DNA from: DATGMS01 sp040905145
GTDB lineage: Bacteria > Bacteroidota > Bacteroidia > Cytophagales > Cyclobacteriaceae
Length of the DNA: 45,539 nt
Direction of reading: 5' to 3'
Assembly (NCBI GenBank): GCA_040905145.1
Contig: JBBDSC010000073.1
Coordinates: forward strand, 1 to 45,539
The position numbers were made by a program, and so were the translations under genes. Below are positions 16,721 through 24,283 of this stretch, in pieces. The first letter of the stretch is position 1. Each line of letters starts with the position of its first letter. Under the pieces are notes generated by a model. It had not been told where the DNA came from, did no database searches, and saw only the letters and a program-made list of their open reading frames with translations.

Positions 16721-17008
16721 ATGGATATACTAAAAAAGCCCTTGATTACTGAAAAGATTTCAGCAATGAACGATCGTGGCATTTACGGTTTCATAGTGGA
16801 TAAAACTGCTAAAAAGCCTGAAATCAAAGCAGCCGTAGAGAAAATGTATGGTGTGAAAGTAGTGGGTATAAGGACCATGAGATATGCTGCAAAGCATAAG
16901 ACCAGATACACTAAAGCTAAAGTTGTCTCCGGCTATACCAATGCTTTTAAGAAAGCGATTGTGCAAGTAGCGGACGGAGAAGTAATTGATTTTTACGGAG
17001 AAATTTAA
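16721..17008 (+). CDS. rplW: 50S ribosomal protein L23
   Basis: L23 lies at the tunnel exit and is the docking site for signal recognition particle and nascent-chain factors. The 95-residue protein starts MDILKKPLITEKISAMN, the common L23 opening, and has the conserved PEIKAAVEKMYGVKV helix-turn region. It is preceded by rplD (4 nt) and followed by rplB (13 nt). Length and gene order agree with bacterial L23. Confidence 0.96.
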   Translation: MDILKKPLITEKISAMNDRGIYGFIVDKTAKKPEIKAAVEKMYGVKVVGIRTMRYAAKHKTRYTKAKVVSGYTNAFKKAIVQVADGEVIDFYGEI

Positions 17009-17021
17009 TTGAATCAGAATC

Positions 17022-17846
17022 ATGGCAGTTAAAAAATTAAAGCCAATAACTCCCGGTACCAGATTTAGAGTGGCCCCTGCATTTGACGAGATTACAAAGT
17101 CAAAGCCGGAAAAGACTCTTTTGGCACCAAAAAAGAGCTCAGGTGGCAGGAATAGCGCAGGTAAAATGACCGCCCGGAATTTAGGGGGTGGCCATAAACA
17201 AAGGCTTAGGATCGTTGATTTTAAGAGAAATAAATTTGGCGTACCAGCAGTTGTCAACGCCATTGAGTATGATCCGAACAGGACGGCTCGTTTGGCATTG
17301 TTGTTTTATGTCGATGGCGCCAAAACCTACATTATAGCTCCCGAAGGTTTGCAAGTTGGTCAAACAGTGATATCGGGAGACAGTGTGGCACCGGAAGTCG
17401 GGAATTCTATGCCAATGGCCAATATTCCTTTGGGTACTATCATCCATAACATTGAATTGAAACCCGGCAAAGGTGGTGCATTAGCTAGGAGTGGTGGAAG
17501 CTATGCGCAAATAGTAGCACGTGAAGGCAAATATGTCACACTCAAATTACCCTCTGGGGAAGTGAGATTGGTGCTAGGTACCTGTATGGCAACAATAGGT
17601 ACTGTTTCCAATGGTGATCACATGAATGTAGTTTTAGGAAAAGCTGGTAGAAACCGTTGGTTAGGTAGAAGACCTAGGGTGAGGGGTGTTGCGATGAACC
17701 CGGTGGATCACCCTATGGGTGGTGGCGAAGGCCGTTCATCTGGTGGACATCCAAGATCAAGGAATGGCCTCCTTGCTAAAGGTAAGAGGACCAGATCCCC
17801 AAAAAAATATTCAAATAAATTCATTATCAGTAGAAGATCTAAATAA
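17022..17846 (+). CDS. rplB: 50S ribosomal protein L2
   Basis: L2 is essential for subunit joining and sits by the peptidyl transferase centre. The 274-residue protein has the OB-fold segment (GGGHKQRLRIVDFKR), the SH3-like middle domain and the signature near the C-terminus RGVAMNPVDHPMGGGEGRSSGGHP, which includes the universally conserved histidine. It lies 2 nt before rpsS. The start at 17022 (MAVKKLKP) is clear and has no Shine-Dalgarno. Confidence 0.97.
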   Translation: MAVKKLKPITPGTRFRVAPAFDEITKSKPEKTLLAPKKSSGGRNSAGKMTARNLGGGHKQRLRIVDFKRNKFGVPAVVNAIEYDPNRTARLALLFYVDGAKTYIIAPEGLQVGQTVISGDSVAPEVGNSMPMANIPLGTIIHNIELKPGKGGALARSGGSYAQIVAREGKYVTLKLPSGEVRLVLGTCMATIGTVSNGDHMNVVLGKAGRNRWLGRRPRVRGVAMNPVDHPMGGGEGRSSGGHPRSRNGLLAKGKRTRSPKKYSNKFIISRRSK

Positions 17847-17848
17847 CT

Positions 17849-18127
17849 ATGGCACGTTCATTAAAAAAAGGGCCTTATATAGAACACCACTTAGTAGCAA
17901 AAGTGGATGGTATGAACGAATCAGGGAAAAAATCCGTCATCAAAACCTGGTCGAGAAGATCAATGATTTCCCCGGACTTTGTGGGCCATACCTTTGCTGT
18001 GCATAATGGGAATAAATTCATCCCCGTGTTTGTTACTGACAATATGGTAGGACATAAATTGGGTGAATTTGCCCCTACAAGGAACTTTAGAAGTCACATC
18101 GCCAAAAAAGATAAAGGAAAGAGATAA
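17849..18127 (+). CDS. rpsS: 30S ribosomal protein S19
   Basis: S19 binds the 30S head beside S13 and helps form the bridge with the 50S subunit. The 92-residue protein begins MARSLKKGPYIEHHL and contains the conserved stretch IKTWSRRSMISPDFVGHTFAVHNG and the C-terminal GHKLGEFAPTRNFRSH. Gaps of 2 nt on either side show tight coupling with rplB and rplV. Confidence 0.97.
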   Translation: MARSLKKGPYIEHHLVAKVDGMNESGKKSVIKTWSRRSMISPDFVGHTFAVHNGNKFIPVFVTDNMVGHKLGEFAPTRNFRSHIAKKDKGKR

Positions 18128-18129
18128 TC

Positions 18130-18519
18130 ATGGAAGCAATAGCAAGATTAAATAATGTTCCTACTTCGCCCCGGAAGATGCGGCTTGTGGCTGACCTGGT
18201 CAGGGGGAAAAAAGTGGGTTATGCATTGAGCATTTTAAAGTTCACTCCTAATCACGGTGCCATTAAATTGGAAAAACTCATCCTTTCCGCAATAGCTAAC
18301 TGGCAGGCAAAAAATCCTGACGAAAAACTTGAAGAGGCAGATTTGTTTGTAAAAACCATTCAAGTGGACGGAGGCAGAATGTTGAAACGACTTAGGCCTG
18401 CTCCACAAGGTAGGGCACACAGAATTCGTAAAAGATCAAATCATGTAACTTTGGTGGTAGATTCCATTAATTCAGAAGTTACCGCTGATGTTGTAGAAAC
18501 AAAAGAAAACGCTAACTAA
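18130..18519 (+). CDS. rplV: 50S ribosomal protein L22
   Basis: L22 contributes a beta-hairpin to the exit tunnel constriction and touches every domain of 23S rRNA. The 129-residue protein has the conserved opening NVPTSPRKMRLVADLVRGK, and its tunnel hairpin is the LKRLRPAPQGRAHRIRKRSNH segment. No insertion or deletion of the kind seen in macrolide-resistant L22 is obvious. It starts 2 nt after rpsS and ends 3 nt before rpsC. Confidence 0.96.
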   Translation: MEAIARLNNVPTSPRKMRLVADLVRGKKVGYALSILKFTPNHGAIKLEKLILSAIANWQAKNPDEKLEEADLFVKTIQVDGGRMLKRLRPAPQGRAHRIRKRSNHVTLVVDSINSEVTADVVETKENAN

Positions 18520-18522
18520 AAT

Positions 18523-19257
18523 ATGGGACAAAAAGTAAACCCTATTGGTTTTAGACTTGGTATCATCAAGGGCTGGGATTCTAATTGGTATGGAGGCAGA
18601 GATTTTGCCGATAAACTGTTTGAAGATCAGAAAATCAGGAAATATGTCTATGCCCGGATACCTAAGGGTGGTATAGCCAAAGTAATTATCGAGCGTACCT
18701 TAAAAAGGATTACCCTTACCATCCATACGGCCCGTCCGGGAGTAGTGATCGGTAAAGGTGGATCTGAAGTCGATAAACTAAAAGAAGAGCTGAAAAAGCT
18801 TACCAACAAGGATGTCCAGATCAACATTTTTGAGATCAAGAGACCTGAAATGGACGCTAAGTTGGTGGGAGAATCAATAGCTCAACAACTTCAGGCACGT
18901 ATTTCTTTCAGGAGGGCGATGAAACAATCCATTGCGGCTACCATGAGAGTAGGTGCTGAAGGGATAAAAGTAAAGCTTTCCGGAAGGCTGGGCGGTGCTG
19001 AAATGGCCAGATCCGAGATGTATAAAGAAGGGAGAATACCCTTGCATACCTTGAGGGCGGATATAGATTATGCTATATCTGAGGCTCATACCATCTATGG
19101 TATCATCGGCATCAAAGTTTGGATTTTTAAAGGGGAAGTATACGGTAAGAGAGATCTGTCTCCCAATACCGGCCAAGCCAGCGAAAAACCGGGCAGCACA
19201 GCGACCAGAAGAAACCGTAGGGAAGGCGGTCCCAAGAGAAGAAAGAGAAATAACTAA
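18523..19257 (+). CDS. rpsC: 30S ribosomal protein S3
   Basis: S3 forms part of the mRNA entry channel and has helicase-related activity with S4. The 244-residue protein starts MGQKVNPIGFRLG and includes a KH domain with GVVIGKGGSEVDKL. Its C-terminal domain carries GRLGGAEMARSEMYKEGRIPLHTLRADIDY. A basic tail (RRNRREGGPKRRKRNN) ends the protein. rplP starts 22 nt later. This is the ordinary bacterial form. Confidence 0.97.
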   Translation: MGQKVNPIGFRLGIIKGWDSNWYGGRDFADKLFEDQKIRKYVYARIPKGGIAKVIIERTLKRITLTIHTARPGVVIGKGGSEVDKLKEELKKLTNKDVQINIFEIKRPEMDAKLVGESIAQQLQARISFRRAMKQSIAATMRVGAEGIKVKLSGRLGGAEMARSEMYKEGRIPLHTLRADIDYAISEAHTIYGIIGIKVWIFKGEVYGKRDLSPNTGQASEKPGSTATRRNRREGGPKRRKRNN

Positions 19258-19279
19258 TTTTCACCCTTAGTGAGAAATC

Positions 19280-19699
19280 ATGTTACAGCCAAAAAGAACG
19301 AAATATAGAAAAATGCAAAAGGGCAGGGTCAAAGGGATTGCACAAAGAGGGCATACGCTTTCTTTCGGTAACTTTGGCATCAAGTCGCTTGAGCCAGGAT
19401 GGATAACTTCCCGCCAGATAGAAGCAGCCCGTATTGCTATGACAAGGGCTATGAAAAGGGAAGGTCAGGTTTGGATAAGGATATTCCCGGACAAACCTAT
19501 CACCAAGAAACCTGCAGAGGTTCGAATGGGTAAAGGTAAAGGTGCTCCTGAATATTGGGTGGCAGTAATCAAGCCAGGGACTATCCTTTTTGAAGCAACA
19601 GGTGTTAGTGCGGAGTTGGCTCAAGAAGCCTTACGTCTGGCACAACAAAAACTTCCTGTCAGTACAAAATTTGTAGTGCGTAGGGATTACGTAGAATAA
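19280..19699 (+). CDS. rplP: 50S ribosomal protein L16
   Basis: L16 organises the A-site region of the large subunit. The 139-residue protein starts MLQPKRTKYRKMQKGR, has the RTMTR-like ITSRQIEAARIAMTRAMKREG helix and the KPAEVRMGKGKGAPEYWVAVIKPGTILFE core. It follows rpsC by 22 nt and precedes rpmC by 8 nt. All conserved segments are complete. Confidence 0.97.
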   Translation: MLQPKRTKYRKMQKGRVKGIAQRGHTLSFGNFGIKSLEPGWITSRQIEAARIAMTRAMKREGQVWIRIFPDKPITKKPAEVRMGKGKGAPEYWVAVIKPGTILFEATGVSAELAQEALRLAQQKLPVSTKFVVRRDYVE

Positions 19700-19707
19700 A
19701 AGAAACT

Positions 19708-19902
19708 ATGAAAAATTCTGAAATAAGAAGCCTCACTGAAAGTGAAATCAATGAAAGGGTTGCAGCTGAGCGGGAAAATTTAAATAAATTGCGTTTTGCG
19801 CATGCCATTTCTCCCATTGAGAACCCAAATAAAATAAGAGGGACAAAAAAGTTATTGGCTAGGCTATTAACTTCTTTGCGTGCAAAACAATTAGCTAAAT
19901 GA
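19708..19902 (+). CDS. rpmC: 50S ribosomal protein L29
   Basis: L29 is a small two-helix protein at the tunnel exit next to L23. The 64 residues show the typical pattern: MKNSEIRSLTESEINERV, then a loop and an NPNKIRGTKKLLARLLT second helix. Its TGA stop overlaps an ATG at 19899 (ATGA). That ATG could start a longer rpsQ, although the rpsQ start that I prefer lies at 19914. Confidence 0.93.
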   Translation: MKNSEIRSLTESEINERVAAERENLNKLRFAHAISPIENPNKIRGTKKLLARLLTSLRAKQLAK

Positions 19903-19913
19903 GAATTAATAAC

Positions 19914-20177
19914 ATGGCTACTACTGAGAGAAATATACGTAAGGAAAGAATAGGAAAAGTAGTGAGCAACAAAATGGACAAATCCATTACAGTTGCTGTG
20001 GAAAAAAGGGTTAAGCACTCAATCTACGGTAAGTTTGTTGCCAGTACGAGTAAGTTTATGGCTCATGACGAGAAAAACGAAAGCAACGAGGGAGATCTCG
20101 TGAAGATAAGCGAAACTCGTCCGCTGAGTAAGAATAAACGTTGGAGATTAGTGGAAATTATAGAAAGAGCGAAATAA
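19914..20177 (+). CDS. rpsQ: 30S ribosomal protein S17
   Basis: S17 is a primary 16S rRNA-binding protein. From the ATG at 19914 the product is 87 residues, starting MATTERNIRKERIGKVVSNKMDKSITV and containing the conserved VKHSIYGKFV and DLVKISETRPLSKNKRW segments. An upstream in-frame ATG at 19899 overlaps the rpmC stop as ATGA and would add five residues (MRINN). Coupled initiation there cannot be excluded. The shorter start agrees better with the usual N-terminus. Confidence 0.93.
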   Translation: MATTERNIRKERIGKVVSNKMDKSITVAVEKRVKHSIYGKFVASTSKFMAHDEKNESNEGDLVKISETRPLSKNKRWRLVEIIERAK

Positions 20178-20179
20178 TC

Positions 20180-20548
20180 ATGATACAGCAAGAATCCAGA
20201 TTAAGCGTAGCGGATAATTCAGGTGCTAAAGAGGTACTGGTTATCCGTGTCTTGGGAGGAACCAACAGGAGGTATGCTTCTATTGGTGATAAGGTTGTGG
20301 TTACTGTAAAGTCTTCTCTTTCTTCCAGTAATATGAAAAAAGGTACCGTTTCCAGAGCGGTTATTGTAAGAACAAAAAAAGAAATTAGAAGAAAAGACGG
20401 GTCTTATATTCGTTTTGAAGATAATGCGGCGGTTCTCTTGACCAACAACAACGAGCCAAGAGGAACTCGTATCTTTGGCCCAGTGGCCAGAGAGTTAAGG
20501 GAAAAGCAGTTTATGAAAATCGTATCGTTGGCCCCTGAAGTACTGTAA
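20180..20548 (+). CDS. rplN: 50S ribosomal protein L14
   Basis: L14 lies at the subunit interface and is the target of the silencing factor RsfS. With the ATG at 20180 it is 122 residues, the near-invariant length of bacterial L14. It begins MIQQESRLSVADNSGAKEVLVIRVLGG and includes VIVRTKKEIRRKDGSYIRF and GTRIFGPVARELREK. An extended reading frame from 20141 overlaps rpsQ and is not needed. It starts 2 nt after rpsQ. Confidence 0.97.
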   Translation: MIQQESRLSVADNSGAKEVLVIRVLGGTNRRYASIGDKVVVTVKSSLSSSNMKKGTVSRAVIVRTKKEIRRKDGSYIRFEDNAAVLLTNNNEPRGTRIFGPVARELREKQFMKIVSLAPEVL

Positions 20549-20550
20549 TT

Positions 20551-20895
20551 ATGGAAAGAAAATACAATAAACAACCAAAACTCCATGTCAGGGCCGGAGA
20601 TACCGTAAAGGTAATTGCCGGTGATGATAAAGGTAAGACTGGAAAGATACTTTCTGTAAATATTCAAAAGAGAAGGGCTATAGTGGAAGGACTTAATATG
20701 GTAACCAAACATATTAAGCCTACTGCTAACACCCCTCAAGGGGGAATTGAAAAGAAAGAAGCTTCCATTCACTTAAGTAATCTGATGTTGGTAGATCCCA
20801 AAACAGGGGAAAGTTCCAGGATAGGGAGAAAAGAAGGTGAAAATGGTAAATTAGTAAGGTATTCCAAGAAAAGCGGGGAGGTAATCAATGGCTAA
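20551..20895 (+). CDS. rplX: 50S ribosomal protein L24
   Basis: L24 is an early assembly-initiating protein with a KOW fold. The 114-residue protein has the KOW motif VRAGDTVKVIAGDDKGKTGKIL and the conserved LNMVTKHIKPTANTPQGGI loop. Its 3' end overlaps rplE by 8 nt. The codons for its C-terminal SGEV also spell the only strong Shine-Dalgarno that I saw in this cluster, placed correctly for rplE. Confidence 0.96.
   Translation: MERKYNKQPKLHVRAGDTVKVIAGDDKGKTGKILSVNIQKRRAIVEGLNMVTKHIKPTANTPQGGIEKKEASIHLSNLMLVDPKTGESSRIGRKEGENGKLVRYSKKSGEVING
20875..20881 (+). promoter_or_regulatory. Strong Shine-Dalgarno before rplE
   Basis: GGGGAGG ends 6 nt before the rplE ATG at 20888, near-perfect anti-SD complementarity at good spacing. 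It is inside the end of rplX. Almost every other start in this window lacks such a sequence, as is usual for Bacteroidota. Confidence 0.55.
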
Positions 20896-21448
20896 TCCTA
20901 GAGCAAAAGAGCAATATACTAATACAATCGTTTCTGATTTAAAGGAAAAGTTCCAGTATAAATCAGTGATGCAGGTTCCTAAGTTGGCCAAAATTGTGAT
21001 CAACAAAGGAATAGGTGCAGCAGTTGCTGATAAAAAGCTTGTAGATCAGGGAGTGGAGGAACTTTCCATCATAACCGGTCAAAAAGCAGTGGCTACTAAA
21101 GCTAAGGTATCCATTTCCAATTTCAAATTGAGAGAAGGGATGCCCATAGGTGCAAAAGTTACCCTAAGAGGGAACAAGATGTATGAATTTCTTGACCGTC
21201 TGGTCAACATAGCTTTACCAAGAGTAAGGGATTTTAGAGGTATCAACGATAAAGGCTTTGATGGTAGGGGCAATTATACCTTGGGTGTGACTGAGCAGAT
21301 TATTTTTCCTGAAATCAGCATCGATAAAATCAACAAGATCTCAGGAATGGATATTACATTGGTTACTACAGCGAAGACCGATGAGGAAGCTTATGCTTTG
21401 CTTAAAGCGTTTGGAATGCCTTTCGTAAATAAAAATAAAGAAGAATAA
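20888..21448 (+). CDS. rplE: 50S ribosomal protein L5
   Basis: L5 binds 5S rRNA and contacts the P-site tRNA. The 186-residue protein begins MANPRAKEQYTNTIVSDLKEKF and shows the conserved VPKLAKIVINKGIG segment, the AKVSISNFKLREGMPIGAKVTLRG stretch and GVTEQIIFPEI. The start overlaps the end of rplX by 8 nt. An unusually good Shine-Dalgarno at 20875-20881 supports this start. rpsN follows after 1 nt. Confidence 0.97.
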   Translation: MANPRAKEQYTNTIVSDLKEKFQYKSVMQVPKLAKIVINKGIGAAVADKKLVDQGVEELSIITGQKAVATKAKVSISNFKLREGMPIGAKVTLRGNKMYEFLDRLVNIALPRVRDFRGINDKGFDGRGNYTLGVTEQIIFPEISIDKINKISGMDITLVTTAKTDEEAYALLKAFGMPFVNKNKEE

Positions 21449-21449
21449 T

Positions 21450-21719
21450 ATGGCAAGAGAGTCAATAAAAGCCCGTGAGAGAAAAAGGGAGCGTCTTGTA
21501 GCCAAGTATGCCAAAAAAAGAGCAGATCTGAAAGCCGCTGGGGATTATGAAGGATTGGATAAACTTCCAAAGAATGCTTCGCCTGTTAGATTGCACAATA
21601 GATGCAAATTGACAGGACGCCCCAAAGGATACATGAGAAAGTTTGGTGTAAACAGGGTTACTTTTAGGGAAATGGCATCTTCGGGTAAAATTCCCGGAAT
21701 CACAAAAGCGAGCTGGTAA
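21450..21719 (+). CDS. rpsN: 30S ribosomal protein S14 (zinc-free form)
   Basis: S14 is a 30S head protein. The 89-residue product is the long form: it has the family segment LHNRCKLTGRPKGYMRKFGVNRVTFREMA but lacks the paired CxxC motifs of the short zinc-binding S14. Its level is therefore not tied to zinc in the way that the alternative paralogues are. It starts 1 nt after rplE, and an internal promoter follows it. Confidence 0.95.
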   Translation: MARESIKARERKRERLVAKYAKKRADLKAAGDYEGLDKLPKNASPVRLHNRCKLTGRPKGYMRKFGVNRVTFREMASSGKIPGITKASW

Positions 21720-21733
21720 AAATAAGACAAAAA

Positions 21734-21764
21734 TTTTTATTCCAAGAATCATTGTGTAACTTTG
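21734..21764 (+). promoter_or_regulatory. Internal promoter for rpsH and downstream genes
   Basis: TAACTTTG at 21757-21764, continuing CACGCC, is nearly identical to the -7 regions before rpsL and rplC. The -33 position (21734-21737) reads TTTT, not TTTG, with 19-nt spacing. It lies in an 82-nt gap, while most gaps in the cluster are under 25 nt. It probably boosts the distal spc genes. Confidence 0.72.
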
Positions 21765-21801
21765 CACGCCCGTAAGGGAATGCCGTTAGACTTATAATAA
21801 T

Positions 21802-22197
21802 ATGACTGATCCAATAGCTGATTACTTGACCCGGTTGAGAAATGCCATTAAAGCATCTCACCGTATTGTTGAGATACCTGCTTCAAAAATTAAGAAAGAA
21901 ATTACCAAAGTACTTCATGATAAGGGGTACATTCAAAACTATAAGTTCGAGGAAAATGGTCCTCAAGGGACTATTAAAGTAGCTTTGAAGTACAATCCTG
22001 CCACGAAGAAAAATGCTATAGTAAGTCTTTCAAGAGTGAGCAAGCCAGGTCTTAGGAAATATGTTAAACATGAGAACTTGCCCAGGGTAATCAACGGCTT
22101 GGGTGTAGCGATCGTTTCCACTTCCAAAGGTTTAATGACCGATAAAGAAGCCCGTACTGAGGGTATAGGTGGAGAAGTACTTTGTTACGTATATTAA
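21802..22197 (+). CDS. rpsH: 30S ribosomal protein S8
   Basis: S8 binds the central domain of 16S rRNA and in E. coli represses the spc operon at rplE. The 131-residue protein starts MTDPIADYLTRLRNAIKA and ends with TEGIGGEVLCYVY, matching the family. It is first after the internal promoter. rplF follows after 9 nt. Whether S8 binds the rplE region here cannot be judged by eye. Confidence 0.96.
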   Translation: MTDPIADYLTRLRNAIKASHRIVEIPASKIKKEITKVLHDKGYIQNYKFEENGPQGTIKVALKYNPATKKNAIVSLSRVSKPGLRKYVKHENLPRVINGLGVAIVSTSKGLMTDKEARTEGIGGEVLCYVY

Positions 22198-22206
22198 GAA
22201 ACCGTT

Positions 22207-22764
22207 ATGTCTAGAATAGGTAAAAAACCAATAGATCTACCTGCGGGTGTTACTGTAGACGTATCAGCACACGGTGTTGTTACTGTTAAAGGTCCCAAAG
22301 GTACACTGACTCAGGATGTGAATCCCGATATCGCAGTAAAAGTGGAAGACAATCAGGTTGTTTTAGAGCGGCCTACTGACTCTAAAAGACACAAATCCCT
22401 TCATGGTTTGTACCGTTCGTTGGTCAATAATATGATTATTGGAGTAAATGATGGCTACAAAAAGGAGCTGGAATTGGTAGGGGTCGGTTATAAAGCCACC
22501 AATCAAGGCCAGATTTTGGAACTTAGCCTTGGTTATTCACACAATATATATATGTCTCTTCCTAAGGAGATTTCCATTAAAACAGAAACTGCTAAAGGGA
22601 AGAACCCTATAGTAACATTGGAAGGCATAGATAAGGAATTAATAGGACAAGTCTCCGCTAAAATCAAGTCCCTACGTAAAGTAGAACCTTACAAAGGTAA
22701 AGGTATTCGTTTTGTGGGTGAACAAATTAGACGTAAGGCTGGTAAAACTGCTGCTAAAAAATAA
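22207..22764 (+). CDS. rplF: 50S ribosomal protein L6
   Basis: L6 lies near the sarcin-ricin loop and factor-binding site. The 185-residue protein starts MSRIGKKPIDLPAGV, has two related domains, and includes the conserved ELVGVGYKATNQGQILELSLGYSH and C-terminal KVEPYKGKGIRFVGEQIRRKAGKT. Gaps of 9 and 7 nt link it to rpsH and rplR. Nothing is unusual about it. Confidence 0.97.
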   Translation: MSRIGKKPIDLPAGVTVDVSAHGVVTVKGPKGTLTQDVNPDIAVKVEDNQVVLERPTDSKRHKSLHGLYRSLVNNMIIGVNDGYKKELELVGVGYKATNQGQILELSLGYSHNIYMSLPKEISIKTETAKGKNPIVTLEGIDKELIGQVSAKIKSLRKVEPYKGKGIRFVGEQIRRKAGKTAAKK

Positions 22765-22771
22765 TTAAAAG

Positions 22772-23122
22772 ATGGCTTTTAATAAAAATTCAAGAAGGCT
22801 TAAGATCAGGAAAAGTATCAGAAAGAAGATTTCCGGTACAGATTCAAGACCTCGTTTGTCAGTATTTAAAAGTAATACTGGCATTTACGCACAATTAGTA
22901 AACGATCTGAAAGGGCACACGCTCGCACAGGCCACTTCTAAGGAATTGGGGGCTAAGGAAAACGCCGGCATCCCGATATCTAAAGAAGTAGGGAAGAAAT
23001 TAGCAGAAAGAGCAGTAGCCAATGGGGTCACTGAAGTGGTATTCGACAGAAGCGGTTACATATATCATGGTAATGTAAAAGCCCTAGCCGAAGGTGCGAG
23101 GGAAGGTGGCCTTAAATTTTAA
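22772..23122 (+). CDS. rplR: 50S ribosomal protein L18
   Basis: L18 binds 5S rRNA with L5. The 116-residue protein has a basic N-terminal tail (MAFNKNSRRLKIRKSIRKKISGTDSRPRLSVF) and the conserved ending EVVFDRSGYIYHGNVKALAEGAREGGLKF. It starts 7 nt after rplF and ends 6 nt before rpsE. Length and motifs agree fully with bacterial L18. Confidence 0.97.
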   Translation: MAFNKNSRRLKIRKSIRKKISGTDSRPRLSVFKSNTGIYAQLVNDLKGHTLAQATSKELGAKENAGIPISKEVGKKLAERAVANGVTEVVFDRSGYIYHGNVKALAEGAREGGLKF

Positions 23123-23128
23123 AATAAT

Positions 23129-23647
23129 ATGTCCCAAGAAAGAAGAAAACCCGTAAGGGCAACAGATACTGAGCTAAAAGAAAGAGTTGTATCGATCAAC
23201 CGTGTAGCCAAGGTAGTAAAAGGAGGGAGAAGATTTTCTTTTTCAGCTATTGTAGTAGTAGGTGATGGTAAGGGAGTCGTAGGATTTGGGCTGGGCAAAG
23301 CCAATGAGGTAACTGACGCTATTACCAAAGGCATAGAAGATGCTAAAAAGAGTTTAGTTAAAGTCCCTATTTTAAAAGGCACCATTCCGCATGAGCAGGA
23401 AGGAAAGTTTGGTGGTGGACACGTACTGATCAAACCCGCATATCCAGGAACGGGTGTGTTGGCGGGCGGTTCCATGCGTGCCGTACTTGAAAGTGCTGGT
23501 ATTACGGATGTATTGGCGAAATCCAAAGGATCTTCAAATCCCCAGAATGTGGTTAAAGCAACTATTGCCGCACTTGTTCAATTGAGGGACGCAATAGCCG
23601 TTTCCCAACAGCGAGGAGTTAAATTGTCTAAAGTATTTAACGGATAA
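23129..23647 (+). CDS. rpsE: 30S ribosomal protein S5
   Basis: S5 lies at the mRNA entry channel and contributes to translational accuracy. The 172-residue protein has the spectinomycin-relevant loop GRRFSFSAIVVVGDGKGVVGFGLGKANEV in wild-type form and the conserved PGTGVLAGGSMRAVLESAGITDVLAKSKGSSNP stretch. rpmD follows 4 nt later. The start at 23129 gives MSQERRKPVRATDTELKERVV. Confidence 0.97.
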   Translation: MSQERRKPVRATDTELKERVVSINRVAKVVKGGRRFSFSAIVVVGDGKGVVGFGLGKANEVTDAITKGIEDAKKSLVKVPILKGTIPHEQEGKFGGGHVLIKPAYPGTGVLAGGSMRAVLESAGITDVLAKSKGSSNPQNVVKATIAALVQLRDAIAVSQQRGVKLSKVFNG

Positions 23648-23651
23648 GAAC

Positions 23652-23831
23652 ATGGCCAAGGTAAAAGTAACTCAAGTAAGGAGCACCATAAAAAGACCAA
23701 AAGACCAAAAAGCAACTATTCAAGCTTTGGGTCTGGGTAAGATAAACAGGACTGTGGAAGTAGAAAATACCCCTCACATCGCTGGAATGATAAGAAAAGT
23801 TAGTCATCTTGTAAAAGTGGAAGAAGCTTAA
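23652..23831 (+). CDS. rpmD: 50S ribosomal protein L30
   Basis: L30 is a small protein of the large subunit. I translated this 59-codon frame by hand: it starts MAKVKVTQVRSTIKRPKDQK, continues ATIQALGLGKINRTVEVENT, and ends with PHIAGMIRKVSHLVKVEEA. The IKRPKDQKATIQALGLGKINRTV segment is the L30 signature. It lies in the 186-nt space between rpsE and rplO, the standard place in the spc operon, with gaps of 4 and 2 nt. Confidence 0.95.
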   Translation: MAKVKVTQVRSTIKRPKDQKATIQALGLGKINRTVEVENTPHIAGMIRKVSHLVKVEEA

Positions 23832-23833
23832 TT

Positions 23834-24280
23834 ATGAAATTACATACATTAAAACCTGCCGAAGGTTCTGTTAAACAACGCAAAAGAATTGGACGGGGTA
23901 CCGGATCAGGTAGGGGCGGTACTTCAACAAGAGGGCACAAAGGGGCCAAGTCCAGGTCCGGATATAAAAGCAAACTGGGCTTTGAAGGTGGGCAAATGCC
24001 GCTTCAAAGAAGGGTTCCCAAGTTCGGTTTTAAGAGCTTCAATAGAATCGAGTGCAAGCCCATAAATTTGGATGCACTTCAGGAATTGAGCCAAAAGATT
24101 GATACAGATACCCTTACCTTTGAAACTTTGGTCAATAATGGCTTAGTTTCCAAAAAAGATGTTGTAAAAGTCCTAGGAAGGGGCGAACTTACTGCAAAAT
24201 TGAATGTAAGTGCTCATTATTTCTCAGCTTCTGCTGCTGAATCAATTGAAAAAGCCGGCGGGACTGCTAACAAGATTTAA
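23834..24280 (+). CDS. rplO: 50S ribosomal protein L15
   Basis: L15 is a late assembly protein of the large subunit. The 148-residue protein has the extended glycine/arginine-rich N-terminus with RIGRGTGSGRGGTSTRGHKGAKSRSG and the GFEGGQMPLQRRVPKFGF motif, followed by a globular C-terminal domain. secY starts 3 nt after its stop, the usual rplO-secY pairing. Confidence 0.97.
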   Translation: MKLHTLKPAEGSVKQRKRIGRGTGSGRGGTSTRGHKGAKSRSGYKSKLGFEGGQMPLQRRVPKFGFKSFNRIECKPINLDALQELSQKIDTDTLTFETLVNNGLVSKKDVVKVLGRGELTAKLNVSAHYFSASAAESIEKAGGTANKI

Positions 24281-24283
24281 TCA

